Position numbers and translations under genes: made by a program. A DNA stretch of 64,000 nt from Meghimatium bilineatum (Eukaryota; Mollusca; Gastropoda; Stylommatophora; Philomycidae). The notes beneath the pieces are model-generated. The model ran no database searches. It had not been told where the DNA came from and saw only the letters and a program-made list of their open reading frames with translations. Shown in pieces: positions 10,770 to 22,400 of the stretch; the stretch's first letter is position 1; each line of letters starts with the position of its first letter. Location: positions 203,501-267,500 of the forward strand of contig CM067310.1 of NCBI GenBank assembly GCA_034231615.1, read 5' to 3'.

Positions 10770-11150
10770 GCCGTGGGCAAAATGGCACACTTTTCACGTT
10801 TTAGTGTACTCTGAGAACTAGACTTAATTATTTGAGATCAAACTGCTATCAGTGTATAGCTTATTCATCCATCTTACATTCGTGAGATTATTGAAAACAT
10901 ACAGCTTCGTGTAGAATGATAATTTTCTAACATATGTAAAAAAATCATCTTGCCCCATTTAATGGGGCAGGATGCCGCAAGAAAAAAGATGAACGAAATT
11001 AATACAGGATAACACAGGCAAAATGGGGGTCTCAAAGTGGTGGGTGAAGGTGTAAGATCCTTGCAATATGTACAAGTAGCTGACAAAGTTTGAGAACCAT
11101 GACCTATACCAACCTGCTACAAGATATAACCGTTACAAAGTCATTGCAAT
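10770..11150. other. intron sequence, nothing recognised
   Basis: Includes an isolated 8-bp palindrome GCCCCATTTAATGGGGC (10952-10968), but no gene or repeat family was recognised. Confidence 0.5.
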
Positions 11151-11159
11151 TTTTTTTAA

Positions 11160-11330
11160 ATTCTTCTTCTTCTTCTTCAGTGTTCATTCTCAAACTGCCA
11201 TTGGATTTCTCTTGTAGCAGAACAATAATCCTACTAGATTTCCAGCAGGATGTAGTCCAGAGAAAGGAAATGCGTTGTGTCATCCTTTTCTTTGTGCCAA
11301 TAGCCAGAAACATTCGTTTTCTGCTGACTT
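11160..11330 (-). mobile_element. SINE-like element with (GAA)n tail, copy
   Basis: Read on the minus strand it passes GGACTACATCCTGCTGGAAA and AGTTTGAGAATGAACACTGA and ends in (GAA)n. The same order occurs at 11336-11510, 15075-15240 and 26115-26280. Confidence 0.75.
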
Positions 11331-11335
11331 TTCTA

Positions 11336-11510
11336 TTTTCTTCTTCTTCAGCGTTCATTCTCAAACTCCCACTGGATTTCTCTTATAACAGGACAATGAT
11401 CCTACAAGATTTCCAGTTGAATGTAGTCCAGAGAATGGAAATGCGTTGTGTTGCCGTTTTATTTGCGCCAATGGCCCAACACATCCGTCTTCGGCGGTAC
11501 TTTTCTATTT
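11336..11510 (-). mobile_element. SINE-like element with (GAA)n tail, second adjacent copy
   Basis: A head-to-tail neighbour of the previous copy with the same landmarks (TTCTTCTTCAGCGTTCATTC, GTAGTCCAGAGAATGGAAAT, GCGTTGTGTTGCC). The body runs up to about 20 bp from the donor of the exon starting at 11530. Confidence 0.75.
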
Positions 11511-11526
11511 AAAAATCATTATATCA

Positions 11527-11697
<171 letters not shown>

Positions 11698-11830
11698 CTA
11701 AATAAGACACATGGATTAGTATTGAAATAAAATTTATACCTGAGCTTTCTTTAAATAAAATTTTGCAAACGATGTAGCTAAGATAGAAAGTAAATGGATG
11801 TCTTAGCTGAATAGAGGAAAAGAAATAATA

Positions 11831-12228
11831 TGAGGCGTGTTCACATGAAACCCGCCCATGCTATGTCACCTATGTCAGCATGTAGACATCATCATTAATG
11901 TAGTAAATACACATCGATGAACAAATGGTCAAGGAGTAATTTTCTTCATATGCTTAGTGTTCTGTGCAGGCAGTCAATAACATGGCTGGCATAATACAAA
12001 ATCTGTTCACATTTGACCAACAAACAGTGATTCAGTTTCTTACAGCTGAAGGATGTCGACCAACAAACATTCATCAAAGAATGCAGGTGGTGTATGATGG
12101 ATAATGTGCTTCAAAGACAACAGTGAAGGATTGAGCTCAAATGTTTCAGGAAGGGCTACATGTAATAAATAATCTTACATGTTGGCATAGGTGATGCGGC
12201 ATAGACAGGTTTCATTTGAAAGCTCTCA
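11831..12228 (+). mobile_element. short mariner-like DNA transposon with long imperfect TIRs
   Basis: The ends are inverted repeats of about 45 bp: left TGAGGCGTGTTCACATGAAA and onward, right (reversed) TGAGAGCTTTCAAATGAAAC and onward, sharing CACCTATG and ACATGT. TA dinucleotides flank both ends (11829-11830, 12229-12230), as in Tc1/mariner target duplications. It is only about 398 bp, so it is an internally deleted, non-autonomous copy containing a transposase fragment. Confidence 0.7.
11982..12165 (+). pseudogene. mariner-type transposase HTH fragment
   Basis: The frame reads LFTFDQQTVIQFLTAEGCRP then IHQRMQVVYDG*CASKTTVK. This resembles the N-terminal helix-turn-helix (HTH_48 type) of mariner-family transposases and related GVQW-type proteins. 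It has two in-frame stops and no DDE/DDD domain. It lies inside the TIR-bounded element. Confidence 0.6.
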
Positions 12229-12234
12229 TATATT

Positions 12235-12710
12235 AATAATAATAGCCATCCATCACAGAATTGTAATGTTGTATCTGTCTGGTGTGTGTGAAAGGTGATA
12301 ATGATAGCAGTCACAGAATTGTAATGTATCTACAGCAGAGAGCCACCACGATTACTTCTCTTATGGTATTTCATGCTTAGAAGCCTAGGGGGATGGAATT
12401 TTAGTTGGCTAGATTAGTTGATTGACTTTACAGAAGAAAACCACCAGGATTGTTTCTAGTTTAGAAATCCTCGAGTCAACAAAATTGAAAATTGGAACCT
12501 ATCATGTTGATGTAAGGATAGCAATAAAGAAATCTTGCTACTTCACAAGCAAATAAGAAACCCTGCATTGTAAGGTTTCATCAATTGACACACTAAAAAC
12601 ATTATTTGCATAAACCATTTAGGACTTCAAATGTACAACCTTAGGTGCAAGAGAAATACTTTCCTACTGTCTTTAACACTTTGCAGACCAATTTTGACGG
12701 GCATGGAATT
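12235..12710. other. intron sequence, nothing recognised
   Basis: Contains a short near-duplicate (GTCACAGAATTGTAATGT-like, about 12255 and 12310). No gene or known repeat otherwise. Confidence 0.45.
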
Positions 12711-12726
12711 TTTGTTACAGAACCTT

Positions 12727-14062
12727 CTTCTTCTTCTTCATCGTTCTTCAGTCAGATATCAGGTTACAGCACCAATAGCTTCAATAAATTGTGTGATTCG
12801 CTTCAGGTCATCCATGGAACCCCTCAAGTCTGGAAGCAGTGCCGTCTCAGTAGGCCATATTTTCTCCCTCTCTTCTTGGTAGAGTTGACAGGCATGAAGA
12901 ATGTGTTCTGCAGTCTCTGGGCTCAGTCCACAGTTGCACAGGTCTGTCTCACCAATCTTCAGCTTTCGAACATGTGACTTCTCAGTCTGTTGTGACCAGT
13001 TCGTAGTCTGAAAATGATGGTTTGTTCCTTGCGTGACATTTGGTGGTAGGGGTCATTTGGTTCTGCAGTTGGGTGCATTTGCTTCCACTTTTTCTTATAT
13101 TCGGCTTTTAACATGGTCTTACTTTCATCTGTGATCCACTGCAGTACTGTTTCTTTGGTGGTACTGCTGAGGTGTAGTAAGCAGGCACTAAGTTCATTCA
13201 TGCTCGTGTTCTTTGGATCTTTCAATGCCTGCAATACTGATTTTGCATCCGTTAGAAATACTATATGTCTGTTGTGACTCGGCAAGCAATTCATGAGCAT
13301 TTTGGCTGCCTCTATTAAGGCTTCCATTTCTGCTTTGAAATTTGTGGAATGTTTGCCTGTGGGTATGGATTTCTCTATTTCTTTTCCATCTGGTGTTACT
13401 ATATATATTCCTGATCCTGTATCTATTACTGCCTCTTTCGCTGATCCATCTGTATATACATGTGTCCATATATCCTTTGGGTATGCTTTCTGTATGTGAT
13501 TCTTAGTTGTCTCCTTTAGTACTTGTATAGTAGTTTCTGTTTTCGAAATAATGCTTGGTATATTGTCCATAATTCTTGGGAAGTTTTTCCTGTCCCATGT
13601 TGGGTATGTGTTAAAGGTGTTTAGTGATTTTAGGTTTTGTAGGTCTGTATCTGTGAGTGATTTTTGTATCTGTTTAGCGGAGTGTAGAAAGCTACCTCTT
13701 TTGAGTCGCTCTTTTGTAGGTCTGCTTAGTCTTTGGTTCATTTGATGACTCTCCAAACATTTGAACTTTGCATACTGTGTGAGGATTTTTTAATTTCTTC
13801 TTTCTTCCATTGATGCCAAACCTGTGCATGTTTCCATTTCTGTGATTGGGGTAGTATTCATACCTCCTGTTATAATTCTGAGATTGCGGTTTTGTATCTT
13901 TGAGATCTTTTGAGTGTTACTCTTGGCTGCAGTCCCCCATGCTGACATTCCATATTCCAAAGCTGGTCTTACATAACCTGTATATGCTCTACTTATAATT
14001 TTTCCATTTGCACCCCAATCTGTTCCAGCCAATTTTTTAAGGAATGCTGTCCTCATTGTACC
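12727..14062 (-). mobile_element. RNase H LINE, 5'-truncated, copy 1 with 14-bp TSD
   Basis: TGTTACAGAACCTT occurs directly at both edges (12713-12726 and 14063-14076), a clear target-site duplication. The 3' end on the minus strand runs into (GAA)n. Content in order is the RT thumb region (EYGMSAWGTAAKSNTQKISK), an RNase H domain and a Cys-containing C-terminal piece. The style is I/Jockey-like; the exact clade is not determined. Confidence 0.9.
12959..13756 (-). pseudogene. LINE RNase H ORF with in-frame deletion
   Basis: The open frame contains HVYTDGSAKEA (first catalytic Asp), FKAEMEALIEAAKML (Glu) and LTDAKSVLQAL (Asp). After LQWI it jumps straight to TDESKTMLKA. The segment present in copy 2 (PGHCGIPGNEKADLLARKGG and onward, with the last catalytic Asp) is missing, about 96 bp without loss of frame. 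A single-base loss near 12966 then ends the frame at HMFES. Confidence 0.85.
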
Positions 14063-14109
14063 TGTTACAGAACCTTGATTACCAATTTTGATGTACAACA
14101 TAACCTCTA

Positions 14110-14755
14110 TGATACTTCAGAAATACAGCTACCATAGTGATATTGTTATTAAAAATAGCTAGTCCAGGAAAGTACATTGTTTCAAAATGGCTGTACCTGT
14201 GAAAAACAGTCTATAGACATTGCTAATGAGTATTAATCATGAATAAATCAGAGTTTTTTGTAGATGAGATTGTGTGTTATATAGAAAGTTGTGTAAATCT
14301 AGGCCTAGCATTATAATAAGTAGGATTTTGCATTGAATAACTCTGGGGCTTTCAAATTCATTTAGAAAGTGCAAAAATTTATTACAACACATAGAAAGTT
14401 TCAAGGCTCTCGCTTTGATTTCGTTTGATTTTAACCATATTTTTAAAGCCACAGATGCTGATGTCTAAAATGTATAATTTTAGTATTGGAAAATTCGCTA
14501 CACCCTCAGTAATGGAAAATAAGTACTCTCTGGATTGTTGGTTAGAAAAATGTTACAAAAATTTTACTCACTTTTTTTTCATTCCTTTAAAAGAATATTT
14601 AGGGGTTGTAGAAGTGCCATATTGGAAACATCAACCAAATTATCTACCATGCCTCTCTTCTCTGTTTGAGTGTGGAGAATCTTAATTCTGTCCAGTTTTT
14701 AATATCATCAAATCTATACTTTCATTTTTTCCCTTCTTCTCCCACCCTCAACTTG
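14110..14755. other. intron sequence, nothing recognised
   Basis: AT-rich, with short chance frames on both strands (14237-14452 minus, 14425-14685 plus) that lack motifs. Confidence 0.5.
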
Positions 14756-14761
14756 ACTAAC

Positions 14762-14938
14762 CTTTTCTCCAATTTCTGTTTCATCTCCAGCGGCCAGGAT
14801 TTTTAAATCGTCCACCAGGGCACATGCTTTAATGACTTGCTTGTATTTTTGAGCATCAAATTCGGATCCAAACAAAATATTGTCCTTGAGTGTTGCATTC
14901 TCTAACCAAGCCTCTTGGGAGGCATATGCTACACTACT
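14762..14938 (-). CDS. ABCC exon: NBD1 Q-loop and helical region
   Basis: The exon encodes SSVAYASQEAWLENATLKDN, ILFGSEFDAQKYKQVIKACA and LKILAAGDETEIGEK. SQEAWLENATLKDNILFG is the Q-loop region (Gln in ASQ), and GDETEIGEK leads into the signature exon. The acceptor is TTGACAACAG and the donor is GTTAGT. It is 59 codons, phase 0 at both ends, following ..GNVTLQ. Confidence 0.96.
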
Positions 14939-15074
14939 CTGTTGTCAAATAGATACAATGTAGAATATTGAGTAATGGATATTATGTGAAATGTTGGACA
15001 ATTGATACAAGATACAATTTTGCATTAATGATAACATTAAACGATTAACAATGGGCATCAATATTAGGGCCTAC

Positions 15075-15240
15075 ATTCTTCTTCTTCAGCATTCATTCTC
15101 ACACTTCCGCTGCATCACTCCTGTAGCAAGACAATCATCCTACTAGATTTCCAGCAGGATGAAGTCCAGAGAATGGAAATGCATTGTGTTGCCGTTTTAT
15201 TTGCACCAATGGCCAGACACATCCATCTTCAATGGTAAAA
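15075..15240 (-). mobile_element. SINE-like element with (GAA)n tail
   Basis: Same landmarks as 11160-11510: TTCTTCTTCAGCATTCATTC, CTAGATTTCCAGCAGGATG and GTCCAGAGAATGGAAATGC. Confidence 0.75.
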
Positions 15241-15949
15241 TATTGTTAAAACACATTTACCCATCTTATTTATTCCCTCTTAAGCATTTATTTTTTTCTT
15301 TCATTTGTCTGTTTCTGTTGTTAGGTATGATATGCTTAAGTGATAATTGCTTTTGAATACAGCTCCCCATTGCACATATGACTAGCACTGAACAAATGTC
15401 GGGAGTGCATTGTTCAAAAGTCTGACTGTAGCAGTATTTAGACTCAAACTCTGGACACTAAGGGTAACGTAGAGGGGGGAGGGGGGGGACTGCAAACCAA
15501 GCCTAACGAGACTGCAAACCAAGCCCAACTTGACTGTCAGTCATTGCCCAACATGGCTCACACAGAATGAATCAGTACCCAAAGGCCCACTGCAAAGCTC
15601 CTCATCCAAGATTCATATTTTACCTAGATCTTTGGGTAATATATGCAATGGAGAAGAGTCAAAATACACAGACATGCCTGGCAATGGATTGGAATGTCAT
15701 CTCATTCTATGAGAAATGAACAAGTCAGATTCCAGATCCCCTACACTTTGTCTAGGAAGGTGTATTAACCCTGAGTCTAATTCGACAACTCACAACATGG
15801 CTCATTCAAAAGAAATTAGATCTGGGACCTAGGGACACAAAGGATAGTAATGGAATGGTCTTTCTACATGAGGAACTAGCTGCAAAGCAACTCTTCGGAG
15901 GAAAGACAAGCAATGGGTGACCCAGGCAAACTATCAGCTCGTCTCATGG

Positions 15950-16375
15950 TATATACCCCATCTGAGTAGAAAGAAATTACTGAGTTTCGAGAACAAATGT
16001 CTTCGTAGAATAACTAACACCCATTGGAGTAAATTCAAATTGAATGATAAAATCAGAGAAGAGACACATCAAAATTTCATCACAGATGTTATCAGAAAAC
16101 GCTGTTGGTCCTACATTGGGCATGTCCTACGCGCAGACACCTACAGAATACACCACCAATCTCTTGAATGGATACCTACAGGCAAAAGAGCGAGGGGTAG
16201 ACCAAAAGAAACACTCAGAAGAACAATACTTAGAGAAAATAAAACAACCAATATTCATACTATTCAAGAACTGTACAGAATAGCTTTGAACAGACAGAAT
16301 TGGAGAGATCTGACCTCTGCCCTATGCGCTAACTTCAGCGCAAAAGGAAAATGAATGAATAAATGAGCAGAAAGC
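15950..16375 (+). mobile_element. RTE-like LINE 3' end, frame intact
   Basis: An open frame (in frame 15917-16354) reads KLLSFENKCLRRITNTHWSK, then KRCWSYIGHVLRADTYRIHH, GKRARGRPKETLRRTI and NRQNWRDLTSALCA. This is the conserved C-terminus of RTE-type LINE ORF2 proteins (endonuclease-RT), downstream of the RT domain. The stop is followed by ATGAATGAATAAATGA, a typical simple tail. The copy is 5'-truncated to about 0.4 kb but not yet broken, so it is fairly young. Confidence 0.85.
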
Positions 16376-16379
16376 TCCT

Positions 16380-16865
16380 TCAATAGGCATTGCTCTAAAC
16401 TGAAAGCTGAAGTCTCCTGGGTATGAAAGAAAACTTGAATGAACCTCCCCACTGCACATATGAAGTAAGAACTAATTGCTTGCAAGTCATAGGGTTTGAG
16501 AAGAAAATAAAGAATTAGCCACAACATTTCAGTCTGTTTTTCAATATATTTGATAGTGGGAGTTCCAGCAGTTCTTGTAATCTCTTTATTTCTCACATCA
16601 TCTCTTCACGTATTGTTTGCTGTTTTTCATAAGCATCTCATTTAGCAGATACTTAATTTGCTCTTTTAGCCTCCATTAGGATAGATGTGTGTTTCAAGAT
16701 TGGAGAAAGTTAGTAGTTTACACTGCTGACTTGTTTAATTTAATTTAATTTTTCAACACATGACGATAATGTTCCTCATTCGCAAGCAAAGATGAGCATG
16801 GCATGAAAAACAAAAAATGTGATGAACAAGTAGAAAAAAACAAAACATTTGTGATAGTCTAATTT
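16380..16865. other. intron sequence, nothing recognised
   Basis: AT-rich DNA between two LINE fragments, with no motif recognised. Confidence 0.45.
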
Positions 16866-16869
16866 ATTT

Positions 16870-17470
16870 TGTGAGTTCACAGATGCCCGATAAGTCCAAT
16901 TCGTGCCAGGAAAGTTCTATTGCAGTGCATGCAGGAGTGCAGAGGGTCTGATATAGGAGAGTTTTCAGATTTGTCATTCCGCTTCAGATGCCTGTAAATT
17001 TCCCACATTGTCCTTTCTTTTTCAAATTTAATGAAGCCAGCAGTGATCTGGGTGTATCAAGCTGAGTGATAAAGAGCTGTAGTCTTCCAGGAGCTAGGAT
17101 CAATGCTGCAGTGCTTGAGAGTTATTTAGGTGATCCTTGAAGCGTTTTTTCTGCCCACTGCTTGAACGTTTACTATCGCACAGCTCCCCATATAATAATC
17201 TCTTTGGAACGTGCTTGTCTGTCATACAGACGATGTGACCAGTCCAGCGGAGTTGGGACCTAGATCAGCAGGGCATGGATGCTTTGCATACAGGACTTTT
17301 GAAGAATCTCCATGTCTGGTACATGATACTCCAATGAGGTTTCTTAGCACCGAAGGTGGAAACAGTTAAGCTATTGAGCATGTCTCACATAGACAGTCCA
17401 GGATGACACAGCATAAAGCAGTGTTGGTAAAACCACTGCATGGTATGAATGATTAAAGCCATGACTTACG
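16870..17470 (-). mobile_element. RTE-like LINE family D, 3' end, copy 1
   Basis: The minus strand carries the same order as the copies at 27.77-28.40 and 35.57-36.31 kb: VVLPTLLYA-like start, HARSTV-type stretch, MQSIHALLI, PKRLFYGEL, then a C-terminal LARIGLIGHL finger-like end at about 16872-16910. Several frameshifts and stops are present. Confidence 0.75.
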
Positions 17471-17930
17471 CGATGAAAATTGGATTACAGTGAGGGAGAG
17501 TTGCGCAATGTAGTCAGCCTCACTCTCTCGCCCCTACACATATGGTCTCAGTGGCAAGACGAATCAAGATGACTGAGTGTGTGTCTGGGTACAGTAGATG
17601 ACCAGGGTGCCATATCATCTTACTGTGCTTTGACACTCTATGACACTAGCTGAATGGCACCTTTCTGCCCAGTGGCCCATGTTAGTTGAGCTCCTTTGCA
17701 CAATTCGCCGTATCCATACCATACATGCTGGGCAGGGCATGGGCCCATACATCAGAAGCTATGGGCACAGATCCCATTTGCCGCCTTCACTGATTTTAAA
17801 TGCTGAAGCGGTTTCGGAAGTGTGGTTGCTGTTGCATGTGGACAGTGATTATAATCCACTAGTGAAAGCTAGATAGAAAGGCTGTTTTCAACACATACAA
17901 AAACAGTAAACAGATAGATACTGACAAAAA
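17471..17930. other. intron sequence, possibly repeat-derived
   Basis: Less AT-rich than its surroundings (for example GTAGTCAGCCTCACTCTCTC). It may be more of the neighbouring LINE's untranslated part, but I cannot confirm this. Confidence 0.35.
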
Positions 17931-17941
17931 ACAGTACCAAC

Positions 17942-18068
17942 CTGCAAAGTGACATTTCCATCCAGTTTTTCCATTTCCCCCAACATGGCTGAAAGAAGTG
18001 ATGACTTTCCTGACCCAACCATTCCAACAACAGCTATTAGCCCACCTTTGGGTATCTTCAAACTGATG
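17942..18068 (-). CDS. ABCC exon: NBD1 Walker A
   Basis: The exon encodes [20 protein letters not shown], then [20 protein letters not shown] and LQ. Walker A (P-loop) is GMVGSGKSS, which binds the ATP phosphates. The acceptor is TGTTTAG and the donor is GTTGGT. Its first base C completes the AAC codon begun as AA at the end of the 67-nt exon at 23936-24002 (TLK-N-ISLK). It leaves in phase 0. Confidence 0.97.
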
Positions 18069-18104
18069 CTAAACACAAATAAGAGAAAGAGTATCTTCAC
18101 AAGA

Positions 18105-18270
18105 CTTTTAGACTAAATATTGAAATCAGCCAAAATAAAAAGCTGAATATGAAATCAACCTAAAATAAAAATCTGAATACTGAAATCAACCAAAACAAAA
18201 AAGTCTGAATGTTGAAATCAACCAGGACAAAAAGGCTGAATATTTAGCTCAACCAAAATAAGTTGGTGAT
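18105..18270. repeat. short ~35-bp tandem repeat, ~4 copies
   Basis: TGAAATCAACCAAAACAAAA with AAGCTGAATA-type words recurs four times just upstream (gene sense) of the Walker A exon. Confidence 0.65.
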
Positions 18271-18279
18271 AAAATGTAC

Positions 18280-19150
18280 TGTTCTTTACAGATATATATC
18301 ATATGGTGATGTCATGCCAAAAATGGATGTGGTGGGCCAGAAGGTGCAAATAATACAACTCTGCTGTGAAACCAGCAGCACAATGTGTTTCATGCTCTCC
18401 AGGCAGAAATCCCATGAACTTTCATATTGGTTATCAGAGAGCAAACGCAGAAGAAGAAGATGGTGATGACAATAAACATCGAAGGAGTATAAATTAACCA
18501 CTTATGTTTCCAATGTCAAGGGACGAAGTTTTGCTTTCAGCTTCATGTTGGTTATTTTCAGGCATTCTTATAGTCAAGGAGGTTACCCAGAGCTTTGGGA
18601 AGTCCCTAATGACTGCTTGAATTGTTGCTGGAAGATGTACTGCCACAAGTTGGGCAGTCTTGTAACTTAAAAAAAATGATGCCACTTTTGTGAGCAAAAG
18701 ACACGATACAGATAAAATGGTTGAATCCTTAAAGTTCTGACTTGGGTCTTCAGCCAGGCTTCATCGCAACAGAGATTGTGCACATTTTTGCCCATTTATC
18801 AGATAAGTCTGTTGATGTCAAGCATCACAGAGAAGTGAAGCAAAGACTCGACTTATACAAATCCTGACCCTAATGCACAAAGACTAAATAAATAGGTCAA
18901 ATTATAACTATACATATGTCATAACCCTGACAGGGATACTGTTATCTTCACTGATACGGTTGCTCCTTCAACATGCATGTAGTATATGAGCTTTTACAGC
19001 TCAAAGGAATAGAGGATTTACTTCACTGTACTCAGGTTACCCCACATGTACTCAATCTCTCTCAACTAAGCAGCATGTTGTCTGCTGAGCGTACCAATCA
19101 TAGCATATAATTTCAAGAAATCTCAGTAAAAACAAGATCTGTGGAAAAAA
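18280..19150. other. intron sequence, nothing recognised
   Basis: No tandem repeat and no recognisable domain. The minus frame at 18494-18697 has no motif. Confidence 0.45.
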
Positions 19151-19154
19151 TCCA

Positions 19155-19240
19155 CTATGTAAAGAAGATGAGAAAAAGATTTGAACCTGTGGCCCCTTGA
19201 ATACAAAACAATCTGCTTAACTACTACACCAGGGAGATCC
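19155..19240 (-). mobile_element. tRNA-derived SINE head
   Basis: The minus strand reads TCCCTGGTGTAGTAGTTAAG (A-box-like) and, about 40 bp later, CACAGGTTCAAATCTT (B-box GGTTCAAATC). Their spacing suits a tRNA-like Pol III promoter. The fold is not a good tRNA, so this is a SINE or tRNA relic rather than a gene. Confidence 0.55.
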
Positions 19241-19439
19241 CCAAATGAGTTAGTTTTTGTACAGTTTGATGTAGAGGAAAAATTATTAGAAAGGAGAGTG
19301 TTCCATTTAGTATAGCCACAAACAGTGTAAGATGATGCAGGAGATGGTGACTAGGGCAATGAAATGACTGGACATGCAAAGTATTACAAATATCTGCTTT
19401 CTGGTTGATTCTATGACCAAGTTAATATAAAGCTGTAGT

Positions 19440-22400
19440 TGAGATATCTATGCAGACAGGCTAGAGTTGATGATAAAGTCTCAACAGTGGCTAGAGTTGA
19501 TGATAAACTCTGAACAGTGGCTAGAGTTGATGATAAAGCCTGAACAGTGGCTAGAGTTGATGATAAAGTCTGAACAGTGGCTAGTGTTGATGATAAAGTC
19601 TCAACAGTGGCTAGAGTTGATGATAAAGTCTGAATAGTGGTTAGAGTTGATAAAGTCTCAACAGTGGCTAGAGTTGATGATAAAGTCTCAACAGTGGCTA
19701 GAGTTGATGATAAAGTCTGAACAGTGGCTAGAGTTGATGATAAAGTCTGAACAGTGGCTAGAGTTGATGATAAAGTCTGAACAGTGGCTAGAGTTGATGA
19801 TAAAGTCTGAACAGTGACTAGAGTTGATGATAAAGTCTCAACAGTGGCTAGAGTTGATGATAAAGTCTCAACAGTGGCTAGAGTTGATGATAAAGTCTCA
19901 ACAGTGGCTAGAGTTGATGATAAAGTCTCAACAGTGGCTAGAGTTGATGATGACATGAACAGTGGCTGGAATTTATGATGATATATAAACAGTGGCTGGA
20001 GTTGATGATGCAGTATGAACAGTGGTTGAAGTTGATGGTAACATGAACAGTGGCTGGGGCAGTTAGTTACATATTAACAGATACTGAAGTTGATGGTAAC
20101 ATATTAACAGTGGCTGGAGCTGATGTTGAAGTCTGAACAGTGGCTGGAGTTGATGATGCAGTCTGAACAGTGACTGGAGTTGATAGTTACATATGAACAG
20201 TGGCTGGGGCTAATGTTGAAGTCTGAACAGTGGCTGGAGTTGATGATAAAGTCTGAACAGTGTCTGGAGTAGATGATGAAGTCTGAACAGTGACTGGAGT
20301 TGATGGTTACATATGAACAGTGGCTAGAGTTGATGATAAAGTCTGAACAGTGACTAGAGTTGATGATAAAGTCTGAACAGTGACTAGAGTTGATGATAAA
20401 GTCTGAACAGTGACTAGAATTGATGATAAAGTCTCAACAGTGGCTAGAGTTGATGATAAAGTCTCAACAGTGGCTAGAGTTGATGGGGACATGAACAGTG
20501 GCTGGAATTTATGATGATATCTAAACAGTGGCTGGAGTTGATGATGCAGTATGAACAGTGGTTGAAGTTGATGGTAACATGAACAGTGGCTTGGGCTGGT
20601 AGTTACATATTAACAGATACTGAAGTTGATGGTAACATATGAACAGTGGCTGGGGCTGATGTTGAAGTCTGAACAGTGGCTGGAGTTGATAGTTACATAT
20701 GAACAGTGGCTGGGGCTGATGTTGAAATCTGAACAGTGGCTGGAGTTGATGATGAAGTCTGAACAGTGTCTGGAGTAGATGATGAAGTCTGAACAGTGAC
20801 TGGAGTTGATGGTTACATATGAACAGTGGCTAGAGTTGATGATAAAGTCTCAACAGTGGATAGAGTTGATGATAAAGTCTCAACAGTGGATAGAGTTGAT
20901 GATAAAGTCTGAACAGTGGCTAGAGTTGATGATAAAGTCTGAACAGTGGCTAGAGTTGATGATAAAGTCTGAATAGTGGTTAGAGTTGGTGATAAAGTCT
21001 GAATAGTGACTAGAGTTGATGATAAAGTCTGAACAGTGACTAGAGTTGATGATAAAGTCTGAACAGTGACTAGAGTTGATGATAAAGTCCCAACAGTGGC
21101 TAGAGTTGATAAAGTCTCAACAGTGGCTAGAGTTGATGATAAAGTCTCAACAGTGGCTAGAGTTTATGGGGACATGAACAGTGGCTGGAATTTATGATGA
21201 TATCTAAACAGTGGCTGGAGTTGATGATGCAGTATGAACAGTGGTTGAAGTTGATGATGAAGTCTAAACAGTGACTGGAGTTGATGGTTACATATGAACA
21301 GTGGTTGGGGTTAATGGTTACATATTAACAGATACTGAAGTTGATGGTTACATATCAACAGTGGCTGGAGTTGATGGTTACATATCAACAGTGGCTGGAG
21401 TTGATGGTGACATATCAACAGTGGCTGGAATTGATGGTTACATATCAACAGTGGCTGGAGTTGATGGTTACATATCAACAGTGGCTGGAGTTCATGGTTA
21501 CATATCAACAGTGTCTGGAGTAGATGATGAAGTCTGAACAGTGGCTGGAGTTGATGGTTACATATCAACAGTGGCTGGAGTTGATGGTTACATATCAACA
21601 GTGGCTGGAGTTGATGGTTACATATCAACAGTGTCAGGAGTAGATGATGAAGTCTGAACAGTGGATGGAGTTGATGGTTACATATCAACAGTGGTTGGAG
21701 TTGATGGTTACATATCAACAGTGGCTGGAATTGATGGTGACATATCAACAGTGGCTGGAGTTGATGGTTACATATGAACAGTGGCTGGAGTTGATGGTTA
21801 CATATCAACAGTGGCTGGAGCTGATAGTGATGTATGAACAGTGGCTGGGGTTGATGGTGACATATCAACAGTGGCTGGAGTTGATGGTTACATATCAATA
21901 GTGGTTGGAGTTGATGGTTACATATCAACAGTGGTTGGAGTTGATGGTTACATATCAACAGTAGCTGGAGTTGATGGTGACATATCAACAGTGTCTGGAG
22001 TTGATGGTTACATATAAACTGTGGCTGGAGTTGATGGTGACATATGAACAGTGGCTGGAGTTGATGGTTACATATCAACAGTAGCTGGAGTTGATGGTTA
22101 CATATCAACAGTGTCTGGAGTTGATGGTTACATATCAACAGTGGCTGGAGTTGATGGTTACATATCAACAGTGGTTGGAGTTGATGGTTACATATCAACA
22201 GTAGCTGGAGTTGATGGTGACATATCAACAGTGTCTGGAGTTGATGGTTACATATAAACTGTGGCTGGAGTTGATGGTGACATATCAACAGTGGCTGAAG
22301 TTGATGGTTACATATCAACAGTAGCTGGAGTTGATGGTTACATATCAACAGTGTCTGGAGTTGATGGTTACATATCAACAGTGGCTGGAGTTGATGGTTA

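Noticed and set aside
10952..10968. Palindrome GCCCCATTTAATGGGGC as a binding site
   Set aside because: Isolated, in an intron, with no supporting context; likely chance.
19155..19240. Functional tRNA gene
   Set aside because: A- and B-box-like words are present but the arms do not pair into a proper cloverleaf and the region looks like a SINE head.
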